NCBI RefSeq assembly: GCF_002135315.1
Contig: NZ_NEGA01000001.1
Location: 1 to 64,000, forward strand
Length of the DNA stretch: 64,000 nucleotides
Direction: 5' to 3'
Source of the DNA: Acinetobacter sp. ANC 3903
GTDB lineage: Bacteria > Pseudomonadota > Gammaproteobacteria > Pseudomonadales > Moraxellaceae
Part shown: one piece after another, positions 47,875 through 57,300 of the stretch
Numbering within the stretch: position 1 is the first letter of the stretch
How the letters are laid out: the number at the start of each line of letters is the position of its first letter
Position numbers and translations under genes: made by a program
Notes under the pieces: model-generated
Databases searched by the model: none
Told to the model about the DNA's origin: nothing
Seen by the model: only the letters and a program-made list of their open reading frames with translations

Positions 47875-49782
47875 ATGGCCTATATTACTTTAAGGGATGT
47901 CCAACTTGCGTTTGGTGGACCTTCCCTGCTCGACGGCGCGAACTTCACTTTGGAACGCGGTGAACGAGTCTGTTTAATCGGCCGCAACGGTGAGGGTAAG
48001 TCTACTTTACTTAAACTCATTGAGGGAAGCTTGCTACCCGACCGTGGTGAAGTTTCTTTACAAAATGGTATCACCATCTCCATGCTGGCTCAGGATGTAC
48101 CGATGGATTCCGGTAAAGTCGCTGACATTGTCGCCGATGGTGCAGGTGAAGCCGCAGAAGTATTAAAAGCATATCATGAAGCCAGTAATGCCTGTGTACT
48201 CGGTGATATGGAAGCTTGCGACCGTATGGGTCACTTGCAACATAAAATGGATCAGCTGGATGGCTGGGCTTTAGAAAATAAAGTCAATTCCATTTTAAGT
48301 AAAATGGGTCTAGATCCGGATGCCGATTTAGCCGATTTATCTGGTGGTCGTAAACGTCGTGTACTGCTTGCTCGTGCATTGCTGATGCAACCCGATGTTT
48401 TACTACTCGACGAACCGACCAACCATCTGGACGTTGAAAGCATTGAATGGCTGGAAAAATTCCTGCTCGATCAAAATAATTTAACCTTATTATTTATTTC
48501 GCATGACCGTTCATTTGTCGACAGCATTGCTACCCGTATTGTCGAGTTGGACCGTGGTCAATTGCGCAGTTTTGAAGGCAACTATTCACGTTACCTTGAC
48601 CTTAAAGCGCAGCAAATGGAAGCGGAAGAAAAGCAAAATGCTTTATTCGACAAACGTTTAGCTGAAGAAGAAGTCTGGATTCGCCAAGGGATTAAAGCCC
48701 GTCGTACCCGTAACGAAGGTCGTGTACGTGCATTAAAAGCATTGCGTGAAGAATCAAAAGCACGTCGCTCGCAGCAAGGCAAAGTTAGCATGGCAACGCA
48801 AGATGCCAACCGTTCGGGTAAATTGGTTTTCGATATCGAACACTTAAGTGTGACCTTCGGTGACAATGCTCCAATCATCAAAGATTTCTCTGCATTGGTC
48901 CTTCGTGGTGACCGTATTGGTTTAGTCGGTGACAATGGTGTGGGTAAAACCACGCTAATCAAAGCCATTTTAGGTGAAATTGAACACGGTGGTTCGGTCA
49001 AAACCGGAACCCAGCTGGAAATTGCCTATTTCGACCAACTGCGTAATGCACTTGATCTGGAAAAATCGGTTAAAGATAACGTGTCTGAAGGTTCGGACTT
49101 TGTCGATGTCAACGGTGGCCGTCGTCATATCTACAGCTATCTACAAGATTTCCTGTTCTCGCCTGAACGTGCGCGTACTCCAGTAAAAGCCTTGTCTGGT
49201 GGTGAACGTAACCGTATTCTATTGGCAAAACTGTTACTTAAACCATCGAACCTGATCGTAATGGATGAGCCAACCAATGACCTGGATATGGTGACGCTTG
49301 AGCTATTAGAAGAAATGCTGGGTGGTTATACCGGCACATTACTTTTAATCTCGCATGACCGTGCATTTATGGACAATGTGGTCACATCGACGTGGGTGTT
49401 TGATGGTAAAGGCAATATCGATGAATACATCGGTGGTTATCAGGATTATCTGGAACAACGTCCTGATCAAACTGCTGTTGATCAAAAAAGTGATGTGAAA
49501 AAAGCCTTGGCCAAAGCTGAAGCAGCGGCTGCCGCAGCAGCACCGAAGAAAGTGAAACTCAGTTATAAAGATCAGCGTGCTTTAGAGCAGCTGCCGGCTG
49601 AAATGGAAGCGCTGGAAAAAGAGCAAGCTGAAATTAACGCTCAACTTGCAGATGGTGCTTTGTTTATTTCAGATGCCGATCAAGCCATGAAACTTTCCAA
49701 TCGCTTAACTGAAATTGATGAGCTGTTACTGGAAAAACTAGAACGTTGGGAAGAATTAGAAAATCTTGTTAACGGCAACTGA
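47875..49782 (+). CDS. uup: ABC-F ATPase (Uup)
   Basis: Tandem-ABC protein without membrane domain, thought to act on ribosomes or replication forks. From ATG 47875 (AGGA ribosome-binding site) 635 residues: first Walker A GRNGEGKST near 36, LSGGRKRR near 150, DEPTNHLDVES; a linker near 250-300; second Walker A GDNGVGKTT near 350, LSGGERNR near 440, DEPTNDLDMVTLE; C-terminal coiled coil (EQLPAEMEALEKEQAEINAQ) characteristic of Uup rather than EttA. An earlier in-frame start at 47830 overlaps slyX and is rejected. Confidence 0.94.
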   Translation: MAYITLRDVQLAFGGPSLLDGANFTLERGERVCLIGRNGEGKSTLLKLIEGSLLPDRGEVSLQNGITISMLAQDVPMDSGKVADIVADGAGEAAEVLKAYHEASNACVLGDMEACDRMGHLQHKMDQLDGWALENKVNSILSKMGLDPDADLADLSGGRKRRVLLARALLMQPDVLLLDEPTNHLDVESIEWLEKFLLDQNNLTLLFISHDRSFVDSIATRIVELDRGQLRSFEGNYSRYLDLKAQQMEAEEKQNALFDKRLAEEEVWIRQGIKARRTRNEGRVRALKALREESKARRSQQGKVSMATQDANRSGKLVFDIEHLSVTFGDNAPIIKDFSALVLRGDRIGLVGDNGVGKTTLIKAILGEIEHGGSVKTGTQLEIAYFDQLRNALDLEKSVKDNVSEGSDFVDVNGGRRHIYSYLQDFLFSPERARTPVKALSGGERNRILLAKLLLKPSNLIVMDEPTNDLDMVTLELLEEMLGGYTGTLLLISHDRAFMDNVVTSTWVFDGKGNIDEYIGGYQDYLEQRPDQTAVDQKSDVKKALAKAEAAAAAAAPKKVKLSYKDQRALEQLPAEMEALEKEQAEINAQLADGALFISDADQAMKLSNRLTEIDELLLEKLERWEELENLVNGN

Positions 49783-49799
49783 TCTGATTGATCATACGG

Positions 49800-49832
49800 G
49801 CACCTGTAATTAACCTTACAGGTGCTTTTTTA
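49800..49832 (+). terminator. uup terminator
   Basis: GCACCTGTAA and TTACAGGTGC pair perfectly, followed by TTTTTT. Confidence 0.9.
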
Positions 49833-49888
49833 TTTAAAAAATAACTTCATGTTACACTTGCAAAAAACTTTTGTTCAAAATGGTCACT

Positions 49889-50824
49889 ATGAGTAAAAAG
49901 CCAGATTACCAACCCGGAAAATTCCAATGGTCATTCCTGCTACCTCAATATTGGGGTATCTGGATTGGAATTGTGTTCCTGATGATTTTGGCGATTTTAC
50001 CGTGGGCCATTCAGCACCGCTTGGCAACCTTTATTGGCAATATTGCCTTTAATCAGCTTAAATCACGCCGTAAAACCGCGATTCGAAATTTAGAACTCTG
50101 TTTTCCTGAATGGTCAGCTGAACAGGTTCAGGAAAATACCCGACAGGTTTTTGTTGACCAGATGATGGGTATTTTTGAAACTCTGAATGCCTGGTACTGT
50201 CCACAGTGGTTTAAGGGTCGTGTCAGTATTGAAGGTCTGGAACATCTCCAAAAAGCACAAGCCGAAGGCAAAGGGGTTTTATTGTTAGGCACTCACTCTA
50301 CTTTGCTGGATGCTGGTGGCTACCTTTGCGCCCAGTATTTCGAACCGGATGTGGTCTATCGTCCGCAGAATAACCCACTGCTGGATATGCTGATTTACCG
50401 CTGCCGCGCCACCATTTATACCCACCAGATTGATCATGACGATATGCGTGGTTTAATTCGTCATTTAAAAAATGGTCGTGCCATTTGGTACAGTCCCGAT
50501 CAGGACTATGGCCTAAAACAAGGCGTGATGGCACCCTTTTTTGGTGTGCCTGCTGCAACGATGACCGCACATCGTCGCTTGATTAAAATGACCAAAGCTG
50601 CCGCTATTCCGCTGTATTTTTATCGTGATGGTGATATTGCCAATCCCCGATATAAAGTACTGATTGAAGCTCCCGTAGAAAATCTGCCGAGCGAAGATGA
50701 AGTAGATGATGCCACACGCGTCAATCGGATTATTGAAAATCAGCTACGTATTGCCCCAACCCAATATATGTGGTTCCACCGTCGCTTTAAAACCCGCCCT
50801 GAAGGCTTTGAGGAAATCTATTAA
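49889..50824 (+). CDS. Lipid A biosynthesis lauroyl-type acyltransferase (LpxL/HtrB family)
   Basis: Adds a secondary acyl chain to the lipid A precursor at the inner membrane. From ATG 49889, 311 residues: PQYWGIWIGIVFL TM anchor near 20, HX4D catalytic motif in GTHSTLLDAGGYL near 133, VYRPQNNPLLD near 155, and YSPDQDYG near 203. LpxL and LpxM cannot be separated by eye; neighbouring GT4 fits LPS core work. A start six codons upstream is possible. Confidence 0.92.
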   Translation: MSKKPDYQPGKFQWSFLLPQYWGIWIGIVFLMILAILPWAIQHRLATFIGNIAFNQLKSRRKTAIRNLELCFPEWSAEQVQENTRQVFVDQMMGIFETLNAWYCPQWFKGRVSIEGLEHLQKAQAEGKGVLLLGTHSTLLDAGGYLCAQYFEPDVVYRPQNNPLLDMLIYRCRATIYTHQIDHDDMRGLIRHLKNGRAIWYSPDQDYGLKQGVMAPFFGVPAATMTAHRRLIKMTKAAAIPLYFYRDGDIANPRYKVLIEAPVENLPSEDEVDDATRVNRIIENQLRIAPTQYMWFHRRFKTRPEGFEEIY

Positions 50825-50868
50825 TAAGACAATTAAGAAAGCTCACATAGAATCCGCTATCGTGTGAA

Positions 50869-50960
50869 GGCGACAAGGATGTCGCCCGTTTGACTGCGAT
50901 ATCATGGATGTGTCGTCAGTCCAACAAATGGTTTTGTTACTTTTGCCGAAACAAAAGTAA
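50869..50960. repeat. Three-hairpin intergenic repeat, copy 2
   Basis: Hairpin 1 GGCGACA-AGGA-TGTCGCC (50869-50886) carries ACAAGGATGT, an exact match to the CsrA SELEX core ACARGGAUGU as I recall it. Hairpin 2 (50887-50925) is an imperfect CGTTTGACTG/CAGTCCAACA stem with an internal CATGGATG. Hairpin 3 TACTTTTG/CAAAAGTA (50938-50959) differs from copy 1 by a compensatory pair. It lies in the 5' region of the plus-strand glycosyltransferase gene. Confidence 0.8.
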
Positions 50961-51031
50961 GGAATAAACTCCAAATATTGGATAAATAAACGGTAAAACT
51001 CCGCTTTGCGACAATCCTAAAGGCAAAAGAC

Positions 51032-52132
51032 ATGAAAGTGATGCAACTTCTTCCTGAACTTAATAGCGGTGGCGTAGAACGCGGCACCCTTGAAATTGCC
51101 CGTGCCCTAGTTGCAGAAGGTCATGAGTCTTTGGTGGTTTCCAATGGTGGCCGGCTGGTAGCGCAACTTGAAGTAGAAGGCTCAAAACATCTGACTTTGG
51201 CCATTCATAAAAAAGCCCTCTCGAGCTTATGGCAAATTCGCCCATTACGTCAGCTGATTGAGCAGCATCAACCCGACATTGTACATGTGCGTTCCCGTGT
51301 ACCTGCATGGCTGACCCATTTTGCCTTAAAAGGAATTCCTGCAGAGCGTCGTCCGCATCTGGTCAGCACCGTGCATGGTTTCTATTCGATTAACCGTTAT
51401 AGCGCAATCATGATCCAAGCTGAAAAAGTGATTGCCGTATCGGACAGCGTGGTCAAATACATCACTGACAATTACAAAAATTGCCCAGCACAGGATATTG
51501 TCCGGATTTACCGTGGCATTGACCCTGCCGCTTTTCCGCATGGTTATCAGCCTTCTGCGCAATGGCTGAATCAAACCTTTAAAGATTTTCCTGAACTGGA
51601 AAACAAGTTTTTAGTCTGTCTTCCCGGACGGATTACCCGCTTAAAAGGTCATGAAACCCTGATTGGATTGGTTGAAAAATTACAGCAACACTATCCCAAT
51701 TTACATGCGGTGGTGGTGGGCGGAGCTGACCCGAAAAAAGCGGCCTACCTCAAAGAAATGCAGGAAAACATTCAAGCCAAAAGTCTCACGGAAAAAATCA
51801 CCTTTGTCGGTCACCGTTCAGATATTCGGGAGTGGCTCGCCTTTTCTGATGTGGTTTTATCGCTTTCCAATCAGGCGGAAACTTTTGGCCGTACGGCTTT
51901 AGAAGCATTATCTGTCGGTACGCCCGTGATTGGCTGGAACCGAGGCGGTGTAGCAGAAATTTTATCGAAGCTTTATCCGCAGGGTTTAATTGAAGTCAAT
52001 GATCAAACTGCGCTTTTCAATACAGTGAAGCATCATATGGATGAACCTCAAGAGGTTAAGCCGGTGACGATATTTAGCTTAAAAGAAATGTGCGATCAGA
52101 CGCTGAATTTGTATAATCAGATTCTGAAATAA
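51032..52132 (+). CDS. GT4-family glycosyltransferase, probably LPS core or capsule
   Basis: GT-B retaining transferase of 366 residues. N-terminal acceptor half starts MKVMQLLPELNSGGVERGTLE; the donor half has PGRITRLKGHETLIGLV near 190 and the GT4 EX7E region SNQAETFGRTALEALSVGTPVI near 285. It follows lpxL with a 207-bp gap containing a hairpin repeat. LPS-core assembly is a reasonable inference but the sugar is unknown. Confidence 0.9.
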   Translation: MKVMQLLPELNSGGVERGTLEIARALVAEGHESLVVSNGGRLVAQLEVEGSKHLTLAIHKKALSSLWQIRPLRQLIEQHQPDIVHVRSRVPAWLTHFALKGIPAERRPHLVSTVHGFYSINRYSAIMIQAEKVIAVSDSVVKYITDNYKNCPAQDIVRIYRGIDPAAFPHGYQPSAQWLNQTFKDFPELENKFLVCLPGRITRLKGHETLIGLVEKLQQHYPNLHAVVVGGADPKKAAYLKEMQENIQAKSLTEKITFVGHRSDIREWLAFSDVVLSLSNQAETFGRTALEALSVGTPVIGWNRGGVAEILSKLYPQGLIEVNDQTALFNTVKHHMDEPQEVKPVTIFSLKEMCDQTLNLYNQILK

Positions 52133-52227
52133 AGTTAAGTCTATTTATATCCCGGCCGCTTTTCATCTTGTCGTAACAGATTAAAGCGGACTGGGCAAAA
52201 TATAAAATTGAATCAATCTAGAAATCA

Positions 52228-52586
52228 TCAATGTTCTGTTCCTGCATAAATCCACATAGGTTCAGTTTGTCCTGCACGAACAAAACCGATTGCTTGATAA
52301 AATTTTATGGCTTGATGTTCCGCAACCAGTATCTTTTGGTGAAAATCTTTATATTTTAATAACATTGCTTCCATCATTAATCGCCCCCCAATTTTTGAAA
52401 ATTGGGATGTACCAGCAAATGTGGAAAATACACCACCACCTGCCTGGCTGTCACCAGACTATGTGAGTGATGTAATACCGCCATCAGCTGAGCTGGCTTC
52501 TGGGCGGATGACCAATGATTTGCCCGATAAATTTTTAAGACTTCTTCTTCATCAACTTCATCATGCATGGATATTGCAAAAGTCAT
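52228..52586 (-). pseudogene. Decayed GNAT acetyltransferase, frame-fused to the membrane protein
   Basis: GNAT-like sequence MTFAISMHDEVDEEEVLKIY continues RANHWSSAQKPAQLMAVLHH, then SLVTARQVVVYFPHLLVHPN, where about 15 residues of the acetyl-CoA strand seem deleted. At a G6 run (FQKLGGD-stop, near 52380) the frame ends, but another frame carries on as RLMMEAMLLKYKDFHQKIL, AEHQAIKFYQAIGFVRAGQT and ends EPMWIYAGTEH with TGA at 52228-52230. The span is 359 nt, one short of whole codons. Confidence 0.8.
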
Positions 52587-52910
52587 AGCCTGATACCCTT
52601 TCCACACTCTAAACCTTGCCATTAACCAGATCAGCAAAGGCCAGAAAATGGTATTGATCATATCGTGCATGCTGGCTCCCACGCGCCAATAACCATGCTT
52701 GATCAAATCATTACGGGCATCCAACAGCTCTGCAGCAATTGCAACAACAACCACAGCCAAAATCGCCCACTTCGACTTCAACTGAGGATGGTGGAAAAAC
52801 GCCACGATAAAGAATAGCACCAGCCCCGCATAAATATATAAAGCATCACGTGATAGTTCAGTAAAATTTACGACATAAATTTTAAGTTCTTGAAATATTG
52901 ATAAATACAT
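52377..52910 (-). CDS. Integral membrane protein with in-frame GNAT remnant at the C-terminus
   Basis: 177 residues. The first 105 form a small VanZ-like membrane protein with three or four TM helices (ALYIYAGLVLFFIVAFF; AILAVVVVAIAAELL; MHDMINTIFWPLLIWLM). The last 70 are the truncated acetyltransferase described at 52228-52586 and should not be functional. An ATGA where the GNAT start would overlap the membrane protein's stop in the next frame suggests two coupled genes joined by an indel. The membrane part may still work. Confidence 0.65.
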   Translation of the reverse strand: MYLSIFQELKIYVVNFTELSRDALYIYAGLVLFFIVAFFHHPQLKSKWAILAVVVVAIAAELLDARNDLIKHGYWRVGASMHDMINTIFWPLLIWLMARFRVWKGYQAMTFAISMHDEVDEEEVLKIYRANHWSSAQKPAQLMAVLHHSHSLVTARQVVVYFPHLLVHPNFQKLGGD

Positions 52911-53205
52911 GGCTGAAATTTTATTTTCAAGAGGTTATATAAAAGCATAGACCCGAGTTCTGCATCCTGCAAAACTCGGGTACATGAGGTTGTGCTTTCA
53001 AATGTTATTTTTATTCTGTTATTGCTATCCATTGCTGCATCATATCCATGATGACTTTCTATCAGCCATGTGTTTCATCTTCCATAATGGGATTTTCCTT
53101 TCCCGGCTCCTTGGCTGATGAGTCTAGATTAAATAAGTTTCGAAAAAAGAACCATTCGCAATTGACCTAAATTCATGTAAGCCATTTCGTACACTTTTCT
53201 ATTAT

Positions 53206-54336
53206 TTACTCAGCTTGCTTGATTGCATTTTTATAGCTCTGGGCAATTTCATCGGTGACTGGTTTTTCTTCTTTTTCAGCTTTTTCAATACCTTCTTTTA
53301 TTGTTTCTTGTGCCTGCTGCTCATCGGCATCCGTTTGCTCCAGTTCTTCTTGCACCCGTTCAAAAACACGTCCTGTCTGTAAAACTACATAGACCGGAAA
53401 GTGATCCGAGCCGATATGCGGTAAACGTTTCATGCTAATCAGCGCAAAATCGGTACTGTGAAAAATATGATCCAGTGACCAACGCAATAAGGGATAATCG
53501 GCATGGAAGGTATTGACAAAGTGACGCCCCACCCGTGGATCGAGCAAGCCACTAATGCGCTGAAACAGTCGGGTCGTTCGCGACCAAGCCACATCATTCA
53601 AGTCTCCCATCACAATACAGCTTTCATCCAGATCCTTGATCTGGTCACCTACAATTAATAGTTCCGCATCCCGTAGCATCGAATCTTTCGCTTCAGTGGG
53701 GCTCGGTGGTTTGGGATGCAGACAATAAAGCTGTACCGGCTGGCCTGAACGTAAAATGACTGTGGTATGAATGGAAGGTATCTCATTACTTAAAATGAAC
53801 TTGACCTCAGTATCCTTCAGCTCTAAACGGCTATACAGGTGCATGCCATATAAATTATCTAACGGTACAGCCACACGAAAGGGATAATCTTTTTCAATGA
53901 CGAAAAGTGCTTTTTGCCAGACCCGATCTGATTCTAGAGTTAACAGCAAATCTGGCTGATGCTTTTGAATCTGCTCAATCAGCAACTGGTATTGGTTATT
54001 CGGCGTCAGTACATTGGAAATGATCAGGGAGATTTGCTTGTCAGGATTCAGCTGATGTTTGCGAACATGCTTGACCTGCTTTTTCCAAAGAAAGGTATAA
54101 GGCAGCACCATTTTGAGCTGATATGCCAGTGCCGCGATCAGGGCAATAACAAGTATTTCACGCTGCAGACTCCAGGGTCGATCCCAGACCAACAATAAAA
54201 TAAAAGCAATGAACCCTAAAACCAGAATTTGTAACCGTGGAAAATCGGCACCTCGAATCCACCACTCATCCCGTGGAATCAGTGACCAGAATGTCAGCCA
54301 TATCACTAAAACTGCAATTATTTCCACCCAAATCAT
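53206..54336 (-). CDS. Endonuclease/exonuclease/phosphatase-family membrane protein
   Basis: 376 residues. Two or three N-terminal TM helices (MIWVEIIAVLVIWLTFWSL, ILVLGFIAFILLLVW, LVIALIAALAYQL) are followed by an EEP fold: ISNVLTPNNQY near 105, LTLESDRVW near 125, VMGDLNDVAWS near 235 and the final SDHFPVYVVL catalytic His near 310. A Glu/Lys/Gln-rich tail (320-376) is probably disordered. Nuclease, phosphodiesterase or lipid phosphatase activity is not distinguishable. Divergent from asd. Confidence 0.85.
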   Translation of the reverse strand: MIWVEIIAVLVIWLTFWSLIPRDEWWIRGADFPRLQILVLGFIAFILLLVWDRPWSLQREILVIALIAALAYQLKMVLPYTFLWKKQVKHVRKHQLNPDKQISLIISNVLTPNNQYQLLIEQIQKHQPDLLLTLESDRVWQKALFVIEKDYPFRVAVPLDNLYGMHLYSRLELKDTEVKFILSNEIPSIHTTVILRSGQPVQLYCLHPKPPSPTEAKDSMLRDAELLIVGDQIKDLDESCIVMGDLNDVAWSRTTRLFQRISGLLDPRVGRHFVNTFHADYPLLRWSLDHIFHSTDFALISMKRLPHIGSDHFPVYVVLQTGRVFERVQEELEQTDADEQQAQETIKEGIEKAEKEEKPVTDEIAQSYKNAIKQAE

Positions 54337-54454
54337 CAGCTTTACTCTGTTTATCTTGGTAATTCGATCTGCAGTTGAAAAACTTTATCAATTTTGTATG
54401 TAACATAAACAAGATATTTCTCTCAATAATATTGATGTTTTGATTATGTAGTAC

Positions 54455-54482
54455 TTGCAGTCACGTCCCTTTTTGATACACT
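54455..54482 (+). promoter_or_regulatory. asd promoter
   Basis: TTGCAG and TACACT with a 16-bp spacer, 44 bp before the asd ATG. Confidence 0.5.
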
Positions 54483-54525
54483 CGAATCCCTTTTGATTTT
54501 TTTTAACGCACCGAGGCGAAGTGGC

Positions 54526-55644
54526 ATGAAAGTAGGTCTGGTCGGTTGGCGCGGGATGGTGGGTTCCGTCCTTATGCAACGTATGGTTGAAGAGAATGAT
54601 TTTGCTCATTTTGAGCCATTCTATTTTTCTACCAGTAATGCAGGTGGTGAAGCACCTGCGTTTGGCGGTAAGACTGCCCCAGCACTTATGGATGCAACAG
54701 ACATTAACTGTCTGAAGCAAATGGATGTCATTATTACCTGCCAGGGTGGCGATTACACCACTGAAGTTTTCCCGAAACTGAAAGCTGAAGGCTGGAATGG
54801 TTACTGGATTGATGCGGCATCTACCTTACGTATGGATGATGAAGCCATTATCGTGCTTGACCCTGTCAACATGAATGTCATCAAAGATGGTTTGGTGAAT
54901 GGTACTAAAACATTCGTTGGTGGTAACTGCACAGTTTCATTGATGCTGATGGGCTTAGGCGGTCTGTTCCAAAACAACTTGGTGGAATGGGCAACTTCAA
55001 TGACTTATCAGGCGGCTTCTGGTGCAGGCGCGCAAAACATGCGTGAACTGATCAACGGTATGGGCTACTTGTATAACAACACTAAAGATTTGTTAGACGA
55101 TCCTAAATCACCGATTTTAGACATCGACTCTAAAATTGCAGCGCTACAACGCGGTGAAGGTTTCCCTGCGGCAAACTTCGGTGTGCCTTTAGCTGGTTCT
55201 TTAATTCCATATATCGACAAGCAGCTTGAAAGCGGTCAGTCGAAAGAAGAATGGAAAGGCCAGGTTGAAACCAACAAGATCTTAGGCAATCAACAGATTG
55301 TACCTATTGATGGTCACTGTGTTCGTATTGGTGCAATGCGTTGCCATTCTCAAGCGATTACCTTGAAACTGAAAAAAGACATTCCGTTGAACGAGATCGA
55401 AGACATTATTGCAAATGCAAATGACTGGTCTAAAGTAGTACCAAACACTCGTGAAGCGTCTATGACTGATCTGACTCCGGTAGCAGTCACAGGTACCCTG
55501 TCTGTTCCAGTGGGCCGTTTACGCAAGCTGAACATGGGTAAAGAATACCTTGGTGCATTCACTGTCGGCGATCAGCTGCTATGGGGTGCTGCGGAACCTT
55601 TACGTCGTATGTTACGTATTTTGATTGATTACAAAAATGCTTAA
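54526..55644 (+). CDS. asd: Aspartate-semialdehyde dehydrogenase
   Basis: Reduces aspartyl phosphate to the semialdehyde, the branch point to lysine/diaminopimelate, threonine and methionine. From ATG 54526 ([20 protein letters not shown]) 372 residues; NADP site GWRGMVG near 8, active-site Cys in [13 protein letters not shown] near 135, His in [15 protein letters not shown] near 275. An in-frame start eleven codons earlier lacks support. Position upstream of fimV and truA matches the pseudomonad order asd-fimV-truA. Confidence 0.97.
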   Translation: MKVGLVGWRGMVGSVLMQRMVEENDFAHFEPFYFSTSNAGGEAPAFGGKTAPALMDATDINCLKQMDVIITCQGGDYTTEVFPKLKAEGWNGYWIDAASTLRMDDEAIIVLDPVNMNVIKDGLVNGTKTFVGGNCTVSLMLMGLGGLFQNNLVEWATSMTYQAASGAGAQNMRELINGMGYLYNNTKDLLDDPKSPILDIDSKIAALQRGEGFPAANFGVPLAGSLIPYIDKQLESGQSKEEWKGQVETNKILGNQQIVPIDGHCVRIGAMRCHSQAITLKLKKDIPLNEIEDIIANANDWSKVVPNTREASMTDLTPVAVTGTLSVPVGRLRKLNMGKEYLGAFTVGDQLLWGAAEPLRRMLRILIDYKNA

Positions 55645-55666
55645 TTGCTAGATGCAAGAAAAAAAG

Positions 55667-55697
55667 AAAAGCCGGTCTCAATTGATTGGCTTTTTTT
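55667..55697 (+). terminator. asd terminator
   Basis: AAAAGCC and GGCTTTTTTT close a stem with partial internal pairing, followed by the T run. Confidence 0.7.
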
Positions 55698-55790
55698 ATG
55701 TATCCTTTATGTTATTGTTTTACAATTCTTCAACAGCTAGTTAATCTATAACCGTCGCAATGCCATAAAAAAATCGAGCTAAAGATTAAG

Positions 55791-57230
55791 ATGACCGTAT
55801 ATAACAAATTAAAGATAGCCATTTTAGCCATTATTGCTTCGCAGAATATTCATGCGATTACTATTGATCCTATTCAAATTCAATCTGCGCCAGGTGAATT
55901 ACTGTATGCCGAAATGAATTTTCGCAATGCTGCTCCTCAGGCACAAATACAAGCCAGCCTGGCAAATGCGGAAGATATTGCAACTTTAGGGGTTGCCTAT
56001 CAACCTCCCGGCCATCTCAATTTCTTTACCCGTCGCGATAGCTCGGGGAATGGTGTGATTACTATTACCTCTTCACGCCCTTTAACTGAAGCCGAACTCA
56101 ATATTATTATTAAAATTCAGGAAGGCAACGCGACACGTTTACAGCATATTAAAACACCCCTGCAACGTAGCTCGGCAAAGGCTCAGGCACGAATTACTGG
56201 CAATGAAAAACCTTTAACCCCAATCACTATTGTGAATGAAAAAGATATTGCTTTACAGCTGCCTGAAAGCAGGCAATATCAGGTTGCTCAAGTCCAAACC
56301 AACACTGCTGCATCTTTTGGCACACCATTAAAGCTTCAAAAGTCAGCTCCGCCAAGCTTAAATACTGGCATATCTGTACCGACAGTCGTTTCATCTATGG
56401 CCATGCCTGCAGCTCAAACTGTAGTACAGCCCAATCAAGCTGCAGCAGCTGCACAAAAAACGGCAACTCCCGAATCTGCCAGCACAAAAAATCCGATCAA
56501 AAGTACCAGTAACAGCCCGTTTTCTGCAGATCCATTAGCGAAACAATATGCCGAATCCCGTTCTAAACAGCTTGCGGCAAATACAAGTGCAGAAAAACCG
56601 GCTCAGCAAGCTGCTGTAAAAGCCAAACCAGCAGTAACAGCGCCAACTCCATCTCCTCATCCTGCTGTTACCGCACAAACCACAAAGCATGTAGTGCAAT
56701 CCAATGAATCGCTCTGGGCGATTGCATCACGCGTGGCGACTGAGCAAAATCGTCCGATTGGCGAAGTAATGAAACAAATCAAAACCAACAACGAACATGC
56801 CTTTATTCAAGGCGATGTGAATCGTTTACGCCGTGGAGCGGCTTTGAATTTAAATCCCGCAGGAAACGCTAAAGAAGAGCAAAAAGCCAAAGTTACCCAT
56901 TTAGCCAAAGCACCATCCCACCCGTCTAAGCAGTCGGCCAAGGCCAAATATCGCTTGAATCAGGCAGAAATGAGCCTGGTTGCAGAGAAAGAACAAGATT
57001 CAGCCAGCGGTTCTGCCAAAAAGAACACGGAAAAAAATCAAACTTCAAACGAGTTGTCATTAAAAGTTATGACATCACGTGAAAAAACCGTTAAATTACA
57101 GAGAAACGTAACACAATTAGATTTGGCACTGCATCAAAAGGATCACAGAATTCAATTATTAAATACTCGTCTTGCTCAATTGCAACAACAATTGAAAGCA
57201 CAGCAAGCAGAGAAAAAGCCAACACACTAA
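55791..57230 (+). CDS. FimV periplasmic (LysM) part
   Basis: 479 residues. Signal peptide (IAILAIIASQNIHA) then a FimV N-terminal domain (IDPIQIQSAPGELLYAEMNF), an Ala/Pro/Gln-rich middle, a LysM domain (HVVQSNESLWAIASRVATEQ near 303) and a C-terminal coiled coil (LQRNVTQLDLALHQKDHRIQ). FimV binds peptidoglycan and promotes type IV pilus function and polar organisation. The usual TM and cytosolic half is not here but in the next gene, 70 bp downstream. No pilus gene adjoins. Confidence 0.85.
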   Translation: MTVYNKLKIAILAIIASQNIHAITIDPIQIQSAPGELLYAEMNFRNAAPQAQIQASLANAEDIATLGVAYQPPGHLNFFTRRDSSGNGVITITSSRPLTEAELNIIIKIQEGNATRLQHIKTPLQRSSAKAQARITGNEKPLTPITIVNEKDIALQLPESRQYQVAQVQTNTAASFGTPLKLQKSAPPSLNTGISVPTVVSSMAMPAAQTVVQPNQAAAAAQKTATPESASTKNPIKSTSNSPFSADPLAKQYAESRSKQLAANTSAEKPAQQAAVKAKPAVTAPTPSPHPAVTAQTTKHVVQSNESLWAIASRVATEQNRPIGEVMKQIKTNNEHAFIQGDVNRLRRGAALNLNPAGNAKEEQKAKVTHLAKAPSHPSKQSAKAKYRLNQAEMSLVAEKEQDSASGSAKKNTEKNQTSNELSLKVMTSREKTVKLQRNVTQLDLALHQKDHRIQLLNTRLAQLQQQLKAQQAEKKPTH

Positions 57231-57300
57231 GGTGTTATACAATTTGATTTTTTAGGATGGGTTCCATTGATAACGACTCAATCCTGCAAGGGGTAACAAC

